NCBI GenBank assembly: GCA_036499825.1 | Contig: DASYCZ010000045.1 | Location: 74,860-138,859 of the forward strand | From: Paradevosia sp036499825 | GTDB lineage: Bacteria; Pseudomonadota; Alphaproteobacteria; Rhizobiales; Devosiaceae | Length of the DNA stretch: 64,000 nt | Reading direction: 5' to 3' | Notes under the pieces: model-generated | What the model saw: only the letters and a program-made list of their open reading frames with translations | What the model was told of the DNA's origin: nothing | Database searches by the model: none | In this document: positions 34,051 through 42,363 of the stretch, piece by piece | Layout: every line of letters starts with the position of its first letter | Numbering within the stretch: position 1 is the first letter of the stretch | Program-made: the position numbers and the translations under genes

Positions 34051-35295
34051 TTACTTGCGCAGCAGGTTGGCGACGACGTAGGCGCTCATGGCGGAGTTGA
34101 GCGTTGCCGGCATGCTGGCGAGCGCACGGGTGGCGAACTGATCGGTCGGGATCAGGCGCGTCACCTGCTCGGGCGTGAAGCTGGCGGCCGGGTCGATGTC
34201 GGTACGGGCCGAACGCGAGCCGTTGAGCTGCAGCTTTTCGAGCTGGGCATCCTTGGAGATGAGGAAATCGAGCAGGAGCAGGCCGGCGGCCGGGTGTTCA
34301 CCGCCGACGGGGAAGAAGATGCCGTCGCCGCCGCCCACTTCGCCTTCCTTGACGATTTCGAGGCGTTCGGTCGGGGGCAGCAGGCCACGGGTCATGAAGT
34401 CATAGGTCATGTCTTCCCAGGCGGTGCCGATGCTGCCGGCGCCGCTGGCGATGAGGTTCAGCGTATCGGAGTTGCCGTTGGTGACTTCGACGGCGGGGAG
34501 CAGGTCCTTGTAGTAGGCCCAGACCGGGGCGAGGCAATCGCCGGCCACATAGGCCTTGGCCTGGTCGGCGGTCATGGAATAATCAAGCAGGCTCTTGCGG
34601 CAATCGTCGCCGGTGACCTTGGCGAAAGCCACGGACTGCATGAAGCCGCTGCCCGAGCCGCCGCCGGCGGGGGAGGTCAGGACGAACTTGCCGGGATTGG
34701 CCTTGGCCCAGGCGAGAATGCCGTCGAGGTCGGTCGGAACGGCGTCGGCGCTGACGACGCGGGTGTCATAGACGATGGCGGTCTGGTTGCGGTGGAACGG
34801 CACATAGGCGCCGCCATGGTTGAAGCCGCCGGTGGAGGTGGCGATATCGGACTTGAGCGCGGCGCCATTGGGCAGCACGGCGTTGAGCGGAATATTGGAC
34901 ATGACGCCGCCGTCGAGCACGGCGCCGATATTGCCCGAGGAAATGAAGTAGGCGTCGGCCGGGGCCTTGGCGCTGGAATTGTGCGCCGCAATGAGCTGCT
35001 GGATGGCCGCAGCACCGTCACCACGGACGTAATCCACGTGCACGCCATACTTGGCTTCGAATTCGGGGATCAGGTGTTCGGAAAACAGCGGGCCGAAAGA
35101 ATCGGTGAAATCAAAGAGGGTTACGCTGCCTTCCTGCTTTGCGAGCGGCACCACAACGTCGTAGAAGTTGTCGGGCGTCAAGGTGGTGAGATCGAAACCC
35201 GGGTCGGTGTTGAATTTGTCCGCACCCACCGGCGCCGCCGCGAAAGCGGTGGTGGTCAGCAGGGCAACGATGGACGCTGCAATGATGGTCTTCAT
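34051..35295 (-). CDS. ABC transporter substrate-binding protein (AfuA/spermidine/iron-type)
   Basis: A 414-residue periplasmic protein with a short Sec signal (IIAASIVALLTTTAFA, cleavage before APVGAD). The mature type-2 binding fold shows VTLFDFTDSFGPLFSEHLIPEF in parts (VTLFDFTDSFG, LIPEFEAKYGV), YFISSGNIGAVLDGGVM and GTAWEDMTYDF. The group was once annotated as ferric-iron binders; AfuA of Actinobacillus was later shown to bind hexose phosphates. With a diesterase and a phosphatase in the same operon, an organic phosphate ligand such as a glycerophosphodiester or inositol phosphate is the best guess (inferred). Confidence 0.9.
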   Translation of the reverse strand: MKTIIAASIVALLTTTAFAAAPVGADKFNTDPGFDLTTLTPDNFYDVVVPLAKQEGSVTLFDFTDSFGPLFSEHLIPEFEAKYGVHVDYVRGDGAAAIQQLIAAHNSSAKAPADAYFISSGNIGAVLDGGVMSNIPLNAVLPNGAALKSDIATSTGGFNHGGAYVPFHRNQTAIVYDTRVVSADAVPTDLDGILAWAKANPGKFVLTSPAGGGSGSGFMQSVAFAKVTGDDCRKSLLDYSMTADQAKAYVAGDCLAPVWAYYKDLLPAVEVTNGNSDTLNLIASGAGSIGTAWEDMTYDFMTRGLLPPTERLEIVKEGEVGGGDGIFFPVGGEHPAAGLLLLDFLISKDAQLEKLQLNGSRSARTDIDPAASFTPEQVTRLIPTDQFATRALASMPATLNSAMSAYVVANLLRK

Positions 35296-35346
35296 CTAAG
35301 GTCGTCTCCACTTGGGGTTGAGGACGCGATCTTTGGTCGCGACTTA

Positions 35347-35392
35347 TCCGGCACTCCGCTGGTCATTTTGCCGATGCGAGCGGAGTGCCGGA
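35347..35392 (-). promoter_or_regulatory. Strong 14-bp stem-loop spanning the phosphatase stop codon
   Basis: TCCGGCACTCCGCT (35347-35360) and AGCGGAGTGCCGGA (35379-35392) are perfect inverted repeats with an 18-base loop that contains the stop codon (35363-35365). It separates the LacI-phosphatase pair from the importer genes. No T-tract follows on the minus strand, so partial termination, RNA processing or stability control is more likely than full termination. Confidence 0.6.
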
Positions 35393-36175
35393 AAACGGCG
35401 CTGGCAACAGGTCCAGCAATTTCCTGGCGATAGCCGGCGAGGCCGCGAAGGCGGGGGCACCGCGTTCGAGGCCGCCGGCGGCGAAATAGTCGAGGGTCAC
35501 GGCCCCGGCGCAGGCGGCGATATAGAGGCCGCCCACCGCATCCCAGGGGTTCATGTGCGGTTCCGCATAGGCGTCCAGGCGTCCCGCCGCCACATGGGCG
35601 AGGCAGAGGGCGCCCGCGCCCAGCCGGCGGAATTCGGCGCCGGCCGCGACGACATTGTGGGTGACGGCGGTAAAGAGGCTTTTGTCATGGCGGGTGGAAA
35701 AGCCGAGCCCCACCACCACGTCGGCGAATTCGCCGTGTTCGGCGCAACGGATCGGCTTGTCGCCGAGAAAGGCCTTGCCATCGGCATTGGCCCAGAACAG
35801 CTCGTCGAGCGCCGGATCGAGGATCCAGGCGGCAACAGGCCGGCCGGCCTGCAGCAATGCCAGCGAGATGCAGAAATAGCCGAGACGGCGGGCGAAATTG
35901 ACCGTGCCGTCAATGGGGTCGATCAACCAGGTGTAGCCTTCGTGGGAGGCGGCGCCGCCCAGTTCCTCGCCGACGAAACGATCATCCGGGAATGCCGCGG
36001 TGACGGCCGTGCGCACGGCGCGTTCGATGGCGAAATCCGCCTCGGTGACGAGATCGCCAGGCCCCTTGCTTTCGATGGAAAGGCCCGGATCGCGGAAATA
36101 GGCGAGCGCTGCGCGTCCGGCGTCCTCGACGATGGCGCGGCCGGCGGCGATACGGGCTTCAAGCATTGGGCTCAT
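35363..36175 (-). CDS. Inositol monophosphatase family protein
   Basis: A 270-residue phosphatase of the IMPase/SuhB/CysQ superfamily. The metal site is complete: Glu70/Glu71 in VGEELGG, Asp86 and Asp89 in WLIDPIDGT, and Asp212 in NPWDAVGG. Members remove phosphate from inositol, histidinol, sugar or adenosine phosphates in the presence of magnesium. The start ATG at 36175 overlaps the LacI stop by four bases; the longer open frame from 36370 is a run through the LacI gene. Being coupled to a LacI regulator and upstream of an importer with a diesterase suggests that it dephosphorylates the imported or hydrolysed compound (inferred). Confidence 0.92.
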   Translation of the reverse strand: MSPMLEARIAAGRAIVEDAGRAALAYFRDPGLSIESKGPGDLVTEADFAIERAVRTAVTAAFPDDRFVGEELGGAASHEGYTWLIDPIDGTVNFARRLGYFCISLALLQAGRPVAAWILDPALDELFWANADGKAFLGDKPIRCAEHGEFADVVVGLGFSTRHDKSLFTAVTHNVVAAGAEFRRLGAGALCLAHVAAGRLDAYAEPHMNPWDAVGGLYIAACAGAVTLDYFAAGGLERGAPAFAASPAIARKLLDLLPAPFSGTPLASAK

Positions 36176-37236
36176 TGGACAGCTCTTGTCGTTGACCGCA
36201 GGATGATCCTGGGGGTGCAGTAGATGACGCCGTCCTCGCCGATGCGGTGCGGTTCGGTGTCGGGAATGGGGCCGGTGTCGCCTTGCTGGTGGCGATCGAT
36301 ATGGTCGATGACCCGGCTGACCATTTCGTCGAGCGGCTGCTCGAACGTCGTCAGCCGATAAGGCGTCCATGATGAGGTGGGCAGATTGTCAAAGCCAACC
36401 AGCGACAGTTCGGATGGAATGCCGACGGTGCCGCGCAGGCCATCCATGAAGCCGAGGGCGAGGGCGTCGTTGGTCGAAAACACCGCGTCCGGACGCTGGG
36501 CCGGCGGCAGTTCGAGGAAGCGGGCGGCGCAGCTTGCGCCGGCCTCGACCGACATGGTGTCGTTGTGCCAGGTGGCGGCGCCGATGCCGCGCGCCGCCAG
36601 CGCGTCGACGAAGCCCTCGGTGCGGCGGGCGCTGGCCCAACTGCTGATCTCGCCGGCAAGAACGAGGAAGCGTTGCCGGCCTTCGGCAAGGAGCAGGTCG
36701 GCCGCCCTGGCGCCCCCAAGGGGATTGTCGGTGGCCACCGAAAAAGCGCCCGCATGATTGGCCGGGCGGTTGAGGGCGGCGAAGAACTGGCCGCGCGACA
36801 GGATGTCTTCGGCGCGCCGTTCGTGAATGACGCCGGCCGTGACGATGACGCCGCGGGTGCGCCAGCCGATGGTTTCCTCCAGCAGCCGGTCGACCTCTTC
36901 GTCGTGCTCGGCATAGAACAGCAGCGGCTTCAGGTGCCATTCCTGGATGGCCTTGAGCAGATGCGACAGCACCTGCGCGCGCCAATCGAAATGGAGGCGC
37001 GTGGTGATCACCGCCACCAGCGGCGCATCGCCCGTGACCATGCTGCGCGCCAGGGCGTTGGGCCGCCAGCCGATCTCGGCGGCGACCTTCAGGATGCGAT
37101 CGCGGGTTTCCGAGGCGATGCGGCCATTGCCGGTGAAAGCCCGGCTGACCAGGGCCTGCGAGACGTTGGCAACCCTCGCCACATCACGCGAGGTAACCGA
37201 ACCCGACCTGGTGCGCGCCATCTCAGGACGTCGCAC
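36172..37236 (-). CDS. LacI family transcriptional regulator
   Basis: A 354-residue regulator (349 if it starts at the ATG at 37221). The N-terminal HTH has SRDVARVANVSQALVSRAF and the hinge helix PNALARSM; the periplasmic-binding-like effector domain shows PLVAVITTRLHFDWRAQVLSHLL in parts (PLVAVITTRLH, QVLSHLLKAI), FSTNDALALGFMDGLRG and PSELSLVGFDNLP. The listed start is a GTG at 37236; neither candidate has a clear Shine-Dalgarno site. A 22-base palindrome with a central CpG lies just upstream (37244-37265), the classical form of a LacI-family operator, suggesting autoregulation. It probably controls the phosphatase-importer-diesterase operon downstream and responds to a sugar or inositol phosphate. 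Confidence 0.9.
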   Translation of the reverse strand: MRRPEMARTRSGSVTSRDVARVANVSQALVSRAFTGNGRIASETRDRILKVAAEIGWRPNALARSMVTGDAPLVAVITTRLHFDWRAQVLSHLLKAIQEWHLKPLLFYAEHDEEVDRLLEETIGWRTRGVIVTAGVIHERRAEDILSRGQFFAALNRPANHAGAFSVATDNPLGGARAADLLLAEGRQRFLVLAGEISSWASARRTEGFVDALAARGIGAATWHNDTMSVEAGASCAARFLELPPAQRPDAVFSTNDALALGFMDGLRGTVGIPSELSLVGFDNLPTSSWTPYRLTTFEQPLDEMVSRVIDHIDRHQQGDTGPIPDTEPHRIGEDGVIYCTPRIILRSTTRAVQ

Positions 37237-37243
37237 AAGGTGC

Positions 37244-37265
37244 GATGGTGGTACGTATTACCATC
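37244..37265. promoter_or_regulatory. Candidate LacI-family operator
   Basis: A 22-base palindrome: GATGGT (37244-37249), a 2-base mismatch, TACGTA (37252-37257), a 2-base mismatch, ACCATC (37260-37265). The centre is CpG, as in most LacI-family operators. It lies 8 bases upstream of the GTG start of the LacI gene. Binding is inferred. Confidence 0.5.
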
Positions 37266-37509
37266 GGCAGTCGAGGGAGCGGTTTGCGCAAGGTCGGAAG
37301 CCATTTCGATTTCGGAACGGCCACTTTCTAGCGGAGCTATGTGACAGCGAGATTGCACCGCGATGACGTTGGATTGTCTGTCGCCAATGCGGGGGATTCC
37401 GTCGACACGTGATGGGCACCCTTGTAGAGATTGAGGGTCGGCGCGTGATTCACCGGCAGGACAATTCGGCTCCGCAGCGACCCCCGTGTTTTCATTTCGA
37501 GTCATAATC

Positions 37510-38058
37510 ATGATCAAGACGACCGTCGTTTTCACCGCGCTCGCACTGCTTTCCAGCGTCGTGCCGGCCCTCGCGCAGCAGGCGCAGGCACCGGCGCCTG
37601 CCTCCACGCTTCCGGGCGGCGCCAGCTCCCTGCAGGAGACCTATCAGGATTGGCAGGTCGCATGCGAACAGCAGGACACGGGCAAGCGCTGCGCCATGCT
37701 GCAGCAGCAGAGCCAGCAGAGCGGGCAGCGTATCCTCGCCATCCAGCTGGTCGCCGATGCGGGCGGCAAGGCGGCGACGGGCACGCTGGTGCTGCCGTTC
37801 GGCCTGGCGCTCGAAGCCGGCGTCACCCTGCAGATCGACGATGCCGCCGCCCAGCAGCCGCTGCGTTTCAACACATGCCTCCCGGCCGGCTGCGTCGTGC
37901 CGCTGACCTTCGCCGAGGGCACGCTCACGGCCCTGCGCGGCGGCACCGCCCTCAAGGTCAACGCCACCGCCAGCGGCACCAACCAGCCCGTGGCGCTCAG
38001 CGTTTCGCTCAAGGGATTCTCGGCCGCCCTCGATCGGACCATCGCGCTGGCCCATTAG
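37510..38058 (+). CDS. Invasion-associated locus B (IalB) family protein
   Basis: A 182-residue exported protein with a Sec signal (VVFTALALLSSVVPALA, cleavage before QQAQAP). The mature part matches the IalB domain: DWQVACEQQDTGKRCAMLQQ, VLPFGLALEAGVTLQIDD, FNTCLPAGCVVPLTF. The cysteine pairs suggest two disulfides. IalB of Bartonella aids erythrocyte invasion, but the domain is widespread in non-pathogenic alphaproteobacteria, where its role is unknown. Start ATG 37510 is chosen for the signal peptide; a GTG at 37486 is an alternative and neither has a good Shine-Dalgarno. It stands just before the molybdenum hydroxylase operon, but a separate promoter follows it. Confidence 0.9.
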   Translation: MIKTTVVFTALALLSSVVPALAQQAQAPAPASTLPGGASSLQETYQDWQVACEQQDTGKRCAMLQQQSQQSGQRILAIQLVADAGGKAATGTLVLPFGLALEAGVTLQIDDAAAQQPLRFNTCLPAGCVVPLTFAEGTLTALRGGTALKVNATASGTNQPVALSVSLKGFSAALDRTIALAH

Positions 38059-38133
38059 GTAATTAATGTCGTAAAATTTATCATCGACGGTAATTTATGC
38101 CGTCTTGCAGGGGGATTGGGGGCAGCGTATTCT
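38058..38133 (+). promoter_or_regulatory. Promoter of the molybdenum hydroxylase operon with a 15-bp direct repeat upstream
   Basis: GGTAATTAATGTCGT (38058-38072) and GGTAATTTATGCCGT (38089-38103) match at 13 of 15 bases and are 31 bases apart, about three helical turns. The second abuts TTGCAG (38105-38110), which with TATTCT (38128-38133) and a 17-base spacer makes a good sigma-70-type promoter. This arrangement suits an activator binding on one face of the DNA. The activator is not encoded nearby. Confidence 0.5.
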
Positions 38134-38216
38134 GGATCATCCAGTCAAAAACTGACTAGAAAAATCAAGTTTAACACCGCGGCACGCAACAATAGCCAGC
38201 GTGGAGAACAACGGAT

Positions 38217-39617
38217 ATGCGCAGACTAGGCCAGTTGGTCCTCGTCCTTCTTCTTCTCATCATCATCGGTGGAATCGGTTTCTTCGCCTATGCGTGGAAG
38301 CCCGGCATCGATCCTTTGCCGGCGAACCAGCAATCGGCGCAGGTGGCCGACGCCGGGCTCATTGCGCATGGCGCCGAGCTGGCCTCGGTCGGCTACTGCA
38401 CGTCGTGCCATACCGCGCCGGGGGGCAAGGAACTGGCCGGCGGTCTCGCCGTGCAGACGCCCTTCGGCACCATCTACTCCACCAACATCACGCCCGATCC
38501 CCAATCGGGTATCGGTGCCTGGAGCGAGGCGGCCTTCCAGCGCGCCATGCGCGAGGGTGTGGACCGCGAGGGCAACCACCTCTATCCGGCCTTCCCGTTC
38601 GATCACTTCACGCATGTGACCGATGAGGACAACAAGGCCCTCTATGCCTACCTGATGAGCCGCCAGCCGGTCGCGGGCGACACGCCGGCGAACGAACTCG
38701 GGTTCCCCTTCAACATCCGCATGCTGATGGCGGGCTGGAAGCTGCTGTTCCTCAAGCAGGGCCCGTTGCCCGACGATACCGCGCAGAGCGCGGAATGGAA
38801 CCGCGGCCGTTACCTGGTCGAAGGGCTGGCGCATTGTGCCGCCTGCCACACGCCCCGCAATGCGCTCGGCGCCGAGGACGGTGGCAAGGCCTTTAGCGGC
38901 ACCAATATCGAGGGCTGGTACGCCTATCCGATCAACGTGTCGTCGCCGGCTCCTGTGGCCTGGACCGCCGACAGCCTCGCCAACTATCTGGGCAAGGGCT
39001 TCGACGTCCATCATGGCGCCGCCCGCGGGCCGATGGCGGAAGTCACTTCTTCGCTGAAAAATGTCAGCCAGGACGATCTGCATGCCATGGCTACCTACAT
39101 CGTCTCGCAGATGCAGGGTGCCGCGGGTGCGGCGCAGCCGCCCGCCGGAGCGGTGATCGCCGAAACCGCGCCGCCGCAGACCAGTGACAGCATGACGATC
39201 CCGGCTGTCGCCAAGAGCGACGATATCGGGTCGGCGGTGTTCTCCGGCGCCTGTTCGGCCTGCCATGACAGCGGTCGCGAGCCTCCGTTCGGGGGCATCG
39301 ACCTCACCCTCAGCACCGCCGTGCATTCGGATAGCCCGCAGAACATCGTCAACATGGTGCTGTTCGGGCTCCCGGCCAGCGAAGGCCAGCCGGCCGGCGT
39401 CATGCCGGGCTTTGCGGGCGCCATCGACGAGGACCATCTGGTGGCGCTCATCGATTATGTCCGCAAGGACTTTGGCGGCGGCAAGCCGGCCTGGTCCAAT
39501 ACCCGCCAGTTGGTGAAAGACACGCTGAGCGGCAAGACCCAACCTCTCATCTACAGTTCGGACGGCGTCCGGCGCCCACCCGCGCCCCTCGGCACGTCGA
39601 CAGGAGCGACACAATGA
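38217..39617 (+). CDS. Triheme cytochrome c, electron acceptor of a molybdenum hydroxylase
   Basis: A 466-residue periplasmic protein anchored by an N-terminal hydrophobic helix (residues 5-27). Three CxxCH heme sites are visible: CTSCH at 61-65, CAACH near 207-211 and CSACH near 346-350, each followed by a distal Met-containing region. The layout matches the membrane-bound cytochrome subunit of alcohol/aldehyde dehydrogenases and of isoquinoline-1-oxidoreductase-type enzymes. It would pass electrons from the Mo/Fe-S subunits to the respiratory chain. It is the first gene of the operon and overlaps the 2Fe-2S gene by four bases. GGAGA precedes the start. Confidence 0.93.
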   Translation: MRRLGQLVLVLLLLIIIGGIGFFAYAWKPGIDPLPANQQSAQVADAGLIAHGAELASVGYCTSCHTAPGGKELAGGLAVQTPFGTIYSTNITPDPQSGIGAWSEAAFQRAMREGVDREGNHLYPAFPFDHFTHVTDEDNKALYAYLMSRQPVAGDTPANELGFPFNIRMLMAGWKLLFLKQGPLPDDTAQSAEWNRGRYLVEGLAHCAACHTPRNALGAEDGGKAFSGTNIEGWYAYPINVSSPAPVAWTADSLANYLGKGFDVHHGAARGPMAEVTSSLKNVSQDDLHAMATYIVSQMQGAAGAAQPPAGAVIAETAPPQTSDSMTIPAVAKSDDIGSAVFSGACSACHDSGREPPFGGIDLTLSTAVHSDSPQNIVNMVLFGLPASEGQPAGVMPGFAGAIDEDHLVALIDYVRKDFGGGKPAWSNTRQLVKDTLSGKTQPLIYSSDGVRRPPAPLGTSTGATQ

Positions 39618-40111
39618 CCATCAACCTAACCGTCAACGGCCAATCGCATGCGGTCGAAGCCGATCCCGATACGCCGCTGCTCTATGTCCTGCGCAACGAT
39701 CTCGAATTGAACGCCGCCAAGTTCGGCTGCGGCCTGGGCCAATGCGGTGCGTGCACCGTGATGGTGGACGGCAAGGCGATCTTTTCCTGCCTGACGCCGA
39801 TCGTGGTGCTCGAAGGCAAGCAGATCAAGACCGTCGAGGGCCTCGGGACTATCGACAGCCCCGGCCCGATGCAGCAGGCCTTCATCGAAGAGCAATCGGC
39901 CCAATGCGGCTATTGTATCGCCGGCATGATGATGCGCGGGCAGGCTCTGCTCGAACGCAATCCGACCGCCAATGATGATGAAATCCGCGCCGCGCTCGAA
40001 CCCAATCTCTGCCGTTGCGGTACGCATATGCGTATCCTCAAGGCCGTGAAGCGGGCCGGCGAACTGATGCAGCAAGAGGCGGCCAGGCCCGCCCAAGGTG
40101 GTGCAGCATGA
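39614..40111 (+). CDS. 2Fe-2S subunit of a molybdenum hydroxylase
   Basis: A 165-residue iron-sulfur protein with two 2Fe-2S clusters: the plant-type site C39, C44, C47 and C59 (CGLGQCGAC, SCL) and the helical site C98, C101, C133 and C135 (CGYC, CRC). No export signal is seen, so it is presumably carried across the membrane by the Tat-signalled large subunit. It belongs to the IorA/aldehyde oxidoreductase group. It overlaps both neighbours by four bases and moves electrons from the Mo centre to the cytochrome. Confidence 0.95.
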   Translation: MTINLTVNGQSHAVEADPDTPLLYVLRNDLELNAAKFGCGLGQCGACTVMVDGKAIFSCLTPIVVLEGKQIKTVEGLGTIDSPGPMQQAFIEEQSAQCGYCIAGMMMRGQALLERNPTANDDEIRAALEPNLCRCGTHMRILKAVKRAGELMQQEAARPAQGGAA

Positions 40112-42357
40112 ACGAGATCCTCACTCCCAAAGGCATGACGCGCCGCAGTCTTCTGGCTGGTGCGGGCGCGCTGGTGGTCAGCTTCTCCCTGTTCTCCCAG
40201 AGCCTCGGTCAGGAAGCGGGCGCCGCCAAGCCGCCGCCGCTGCCCGGCGATCTGCCCGGCTCCCCCATGCTCGACAGCTGGCTCCGCATCGATGCGGACG
40301 GCAAGGTCACGGTGTTCACCGGCAAGGCCGAACTCGGCCAGGGCATGAAGACGGCGTTGCGCCAGGTGGCGGCCGAAGAACTGGAAGTCGATGCCGCCGC
40401 GATCGACCTGATCACGGCCGACACCCAGCTGACGCCGGACGAAGGCTTCACCGCCGGCTCGATGACGATGTCCAACAGCGGCACCGCCATCCGCAACGTC
40501 GCCGCCCAGGTCCGTGAAATCCTCATCGGCCAGGCCGCGATCAAGCTCAACGTGCCGGCCGAACAACTCCATGCGGAGAACGGCGCCGTCATCGGACCCG
40601 ATGGCAAGCCGATCCCCTATGGCCAGCTGGTCGCCGACCAGTTGCTGCACGTCAATGCGCAGCCCACCTCCAAGCTCAAGGACCCCGGCAGTTTCCGCGT
40701 CATGGGCAAGTCGATGCAGCGCGTCGACATTCCGGGCAAGGTCACGGGCGGCCAGTCCTATGTGCAGGATATGCGCATGCCCAATATGGCGCATGCCCGC
40801 GTCATCCGGCAGCCGAGCTACAATGCGGTGCTGACCGATGTCGATACCTCCGCCGTCGAGAAGGCGCCGGGCGTCATCAAGGTGGTGCGCGACGGCAGTT
40901 TCCTGGCCGTCATCGCCGAGCAGGAATTCCAGGCCATCAAGGCGATGCGCATGCTTGCCTCGGCGGCCAAATGGTCGGAAAAGCCGAGCCTTTACGACGA
41001 GAACAACATCTCTGCCGGTCTCAAGGCCATGCCACTGCAGGATGGTGTGGTGGCGGACAGCAAGACGGCGCCGGTCGGCGTGGTCAAGACCTTCGAGGGC
41101 ACGTTCAGCCGTGGCTACATGGCCCATGGCTCCATCGGTCCGTCCTGTGCGCTGGGCCTGATGGAGGACGGCAATTTGACGGTGTGGACCCATACCCAGG
41201 GCGTGGCTCCGGACCGCAAGGCCATCGCGCAGATGCTGGGCGTGGCCGACACCACCGTGCGCTGCATCCATGTCGAAGGCTCCGGCTGCTATGGCCACAA
41301 CGGCGCCGACGATGCGGCCGGCGATGCGGCGCTGCTGGCGCGGGCCCTGCCGGGCCGGCCGGTGCGCGTGCAATGGACGCGCGAGCAGGAGCATTCCTGG
41401 GAGCCTTTCGGCCCCGCAATGGTCACGCATATGAAGGCCGGGCTCGACGCCAACAACAAGATCGCGTCGTGGGACTATGAGCTGTGGAGCAACAACCACG
41501 GCTCGCGTCCGGGTTCGGCCGGTGCGCTGATCGCCGCCCGCGCCCTGTCGACGCCGTTCCCGCCGGACGAGCAGAAGCTCTCGATCTCGCCCAACGGCAA
41601 TGGCGACCGCAATGCCGACCCGCTCTACAGCGTGCCGAGCAAGAAGGTCATCTGGCACTTCATCAAGGACGATGTGGTGCGTGGTTCGGCCCTGCGCGCC
41701 CTGGGCGCCTATGCCAATGTGTTCTCGATCGAAAGCACCATGGACGAGCTGGCCATCATGGCCGGCGCCGATCCGGTGGCATTCCGTCTCGATCACATGC
41801 AGGACAAGCGGGCTCGCGACGTCATCACCAAGGCGGCCGAACAGTTCAACTGGACGAACGATCCGCTGCCGAAGGGCAAGGGGCGCGGTTTCTCCTTCGC
41901 CCGCTACAAGAACCATGCGGCCTATCTGGCCATGGCGATGGACATCGATGTCGATCTCGACACCGGCAAGGTGAAGATCGGCCGGGTGGTCGCCGCCATC
42001 GACAGCGGCGAGATCGTCAATCCGGACGGCATCCGCAACCAGACGGAAGGCGGCATCATCCAGTCCGCCAGCTGGACGTTGTATGAGCGCGTACGTTTCA
42101 ACGATACGCGCATCACCAGCGTCGACTGGTCGACCTATCCGATCATGCGTTTCGGAGCGATCCCGGCCAGCATCGATATCAGCATCATGGATCGGCCGGG
42201 TGAGGCATTCCTGGGGACCGGCGAGGCGGCACAGGGGCCGACGCCGGCTTGTGTGGCCAACGCCATCCGCAGCGCCATCGGGGTTCGCCTCTACGAGATC
42301 CCGCTGACGGCGGAAAAGATCAAGGCCGCCATGGCGGCCTCTGCCGCCGCCGCCTAA
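40108..42357 (+). CDS. Molybdopterin-binding large subunit of an aldehyde/N-heterocycle dehydrogenase (IorB-like)
   Basis: A 749-residue molybdenum hydroxylase subunit. The N-terminus has a twin-arginine signal (TRRSLLAGAGALVVSFS), placing the enzyme in the periplasm. Family motifs include KAELGQGMKTALRQVAAEEL in parts (GKAELGQGMKTAL), GKSMQRVDIPGKVTGGQSYVQD in parts (RVDIPGKVTGG) and the catalytic-glutamate region GTGEAAQGPTPA (Glu706). The group, which includes isoquinoline 1-oxidoreductase and membrane aldehyde dehydrogenase, hydroxylates aromatic N-heterocycles or oxidises aldehydes. The start ATG at 40108 is fixed by the ATGA overlap. No Mo-cofactor maturation gene (XdhC-like) is present nearby. 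Substrate unknown. Confidence 0.94.
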   Translation: MNEILTPKGMTRRSLLAGAGALVVSFSLFSQSLGQEAGAAKPPPLPGDLPGSPMLDSWLRIDADGKVTVFTGKAELGQGMKTALRQVAAEELEVDAAAIDLITADTQLTPDEGFTAGSMTMSNSGTAIRNVAAQVREILIGQAAIKLNVPAEQLHAENGAVIGPDGKPIPYGQLVADQLLHVNAQPTSKLKDPGSFRVMGKSMQRVDIPGKVTGGQSYVQDMRMPNMAHARVIRQPSYNAVLTDVDTSAVEKAPGVIKVVRDGSFLAVIAEQEFQAIKAMRMLASAAKWSEKPSLYDENNISAGLKAMPLQDGVVADSKTAPVGVVKTFEGTFSRGYMAHGSIGPSCALGLMEDGNLTVWTHTQGVAPDRKAIAQMLGVADTTVRCIHVEGSGCYGHNGADDAAGDAALLARALPGRPVRVQWTREQEHSWEPFGPAMVTHMKAGLDANNKIASWDYELWSNNHGSRPGSAGALIAARALSTPFPPDEQKLSISPNGNGDRNADPLYSVPSKKVIWHFIKDDVVRGSALRALGAYANVFSIESTMDELAIMAGADPVAFRLDHMQDKRARDVITKAAEQFNWTNDPLPKGKGRGFSFARYKNHAAYLAMAMDIDVDLDTGKVKIGRVVAAIDSGEIVNPDGIRNQTEGGIIQSASWTLYERVRFNDTRITSVDWSTYPIMRFGAIPASIDISIMDRPGEAFLGTGEAAQGPTPACVANAIRSAIGVRLYEIPLTAEKIKAAMAASAAAA

Positions 42358-42363
42358 ATGTGG

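Noticed and set aside
36176..36370. Longer 335-residue version of the inositol phosphatase
   Set aside because: The extra N-terminus is an out-of-frame reading of the LacI gene; ATG 36175 overlaps the LacI stop by four bases.
39910..41916. A 668-residue minus-strand frame across the molybdenum subunit gene
   Set aside because: It is the reverse complement of a well-conserved molybdenum hydroxylase gene and shows no recognisable domain.
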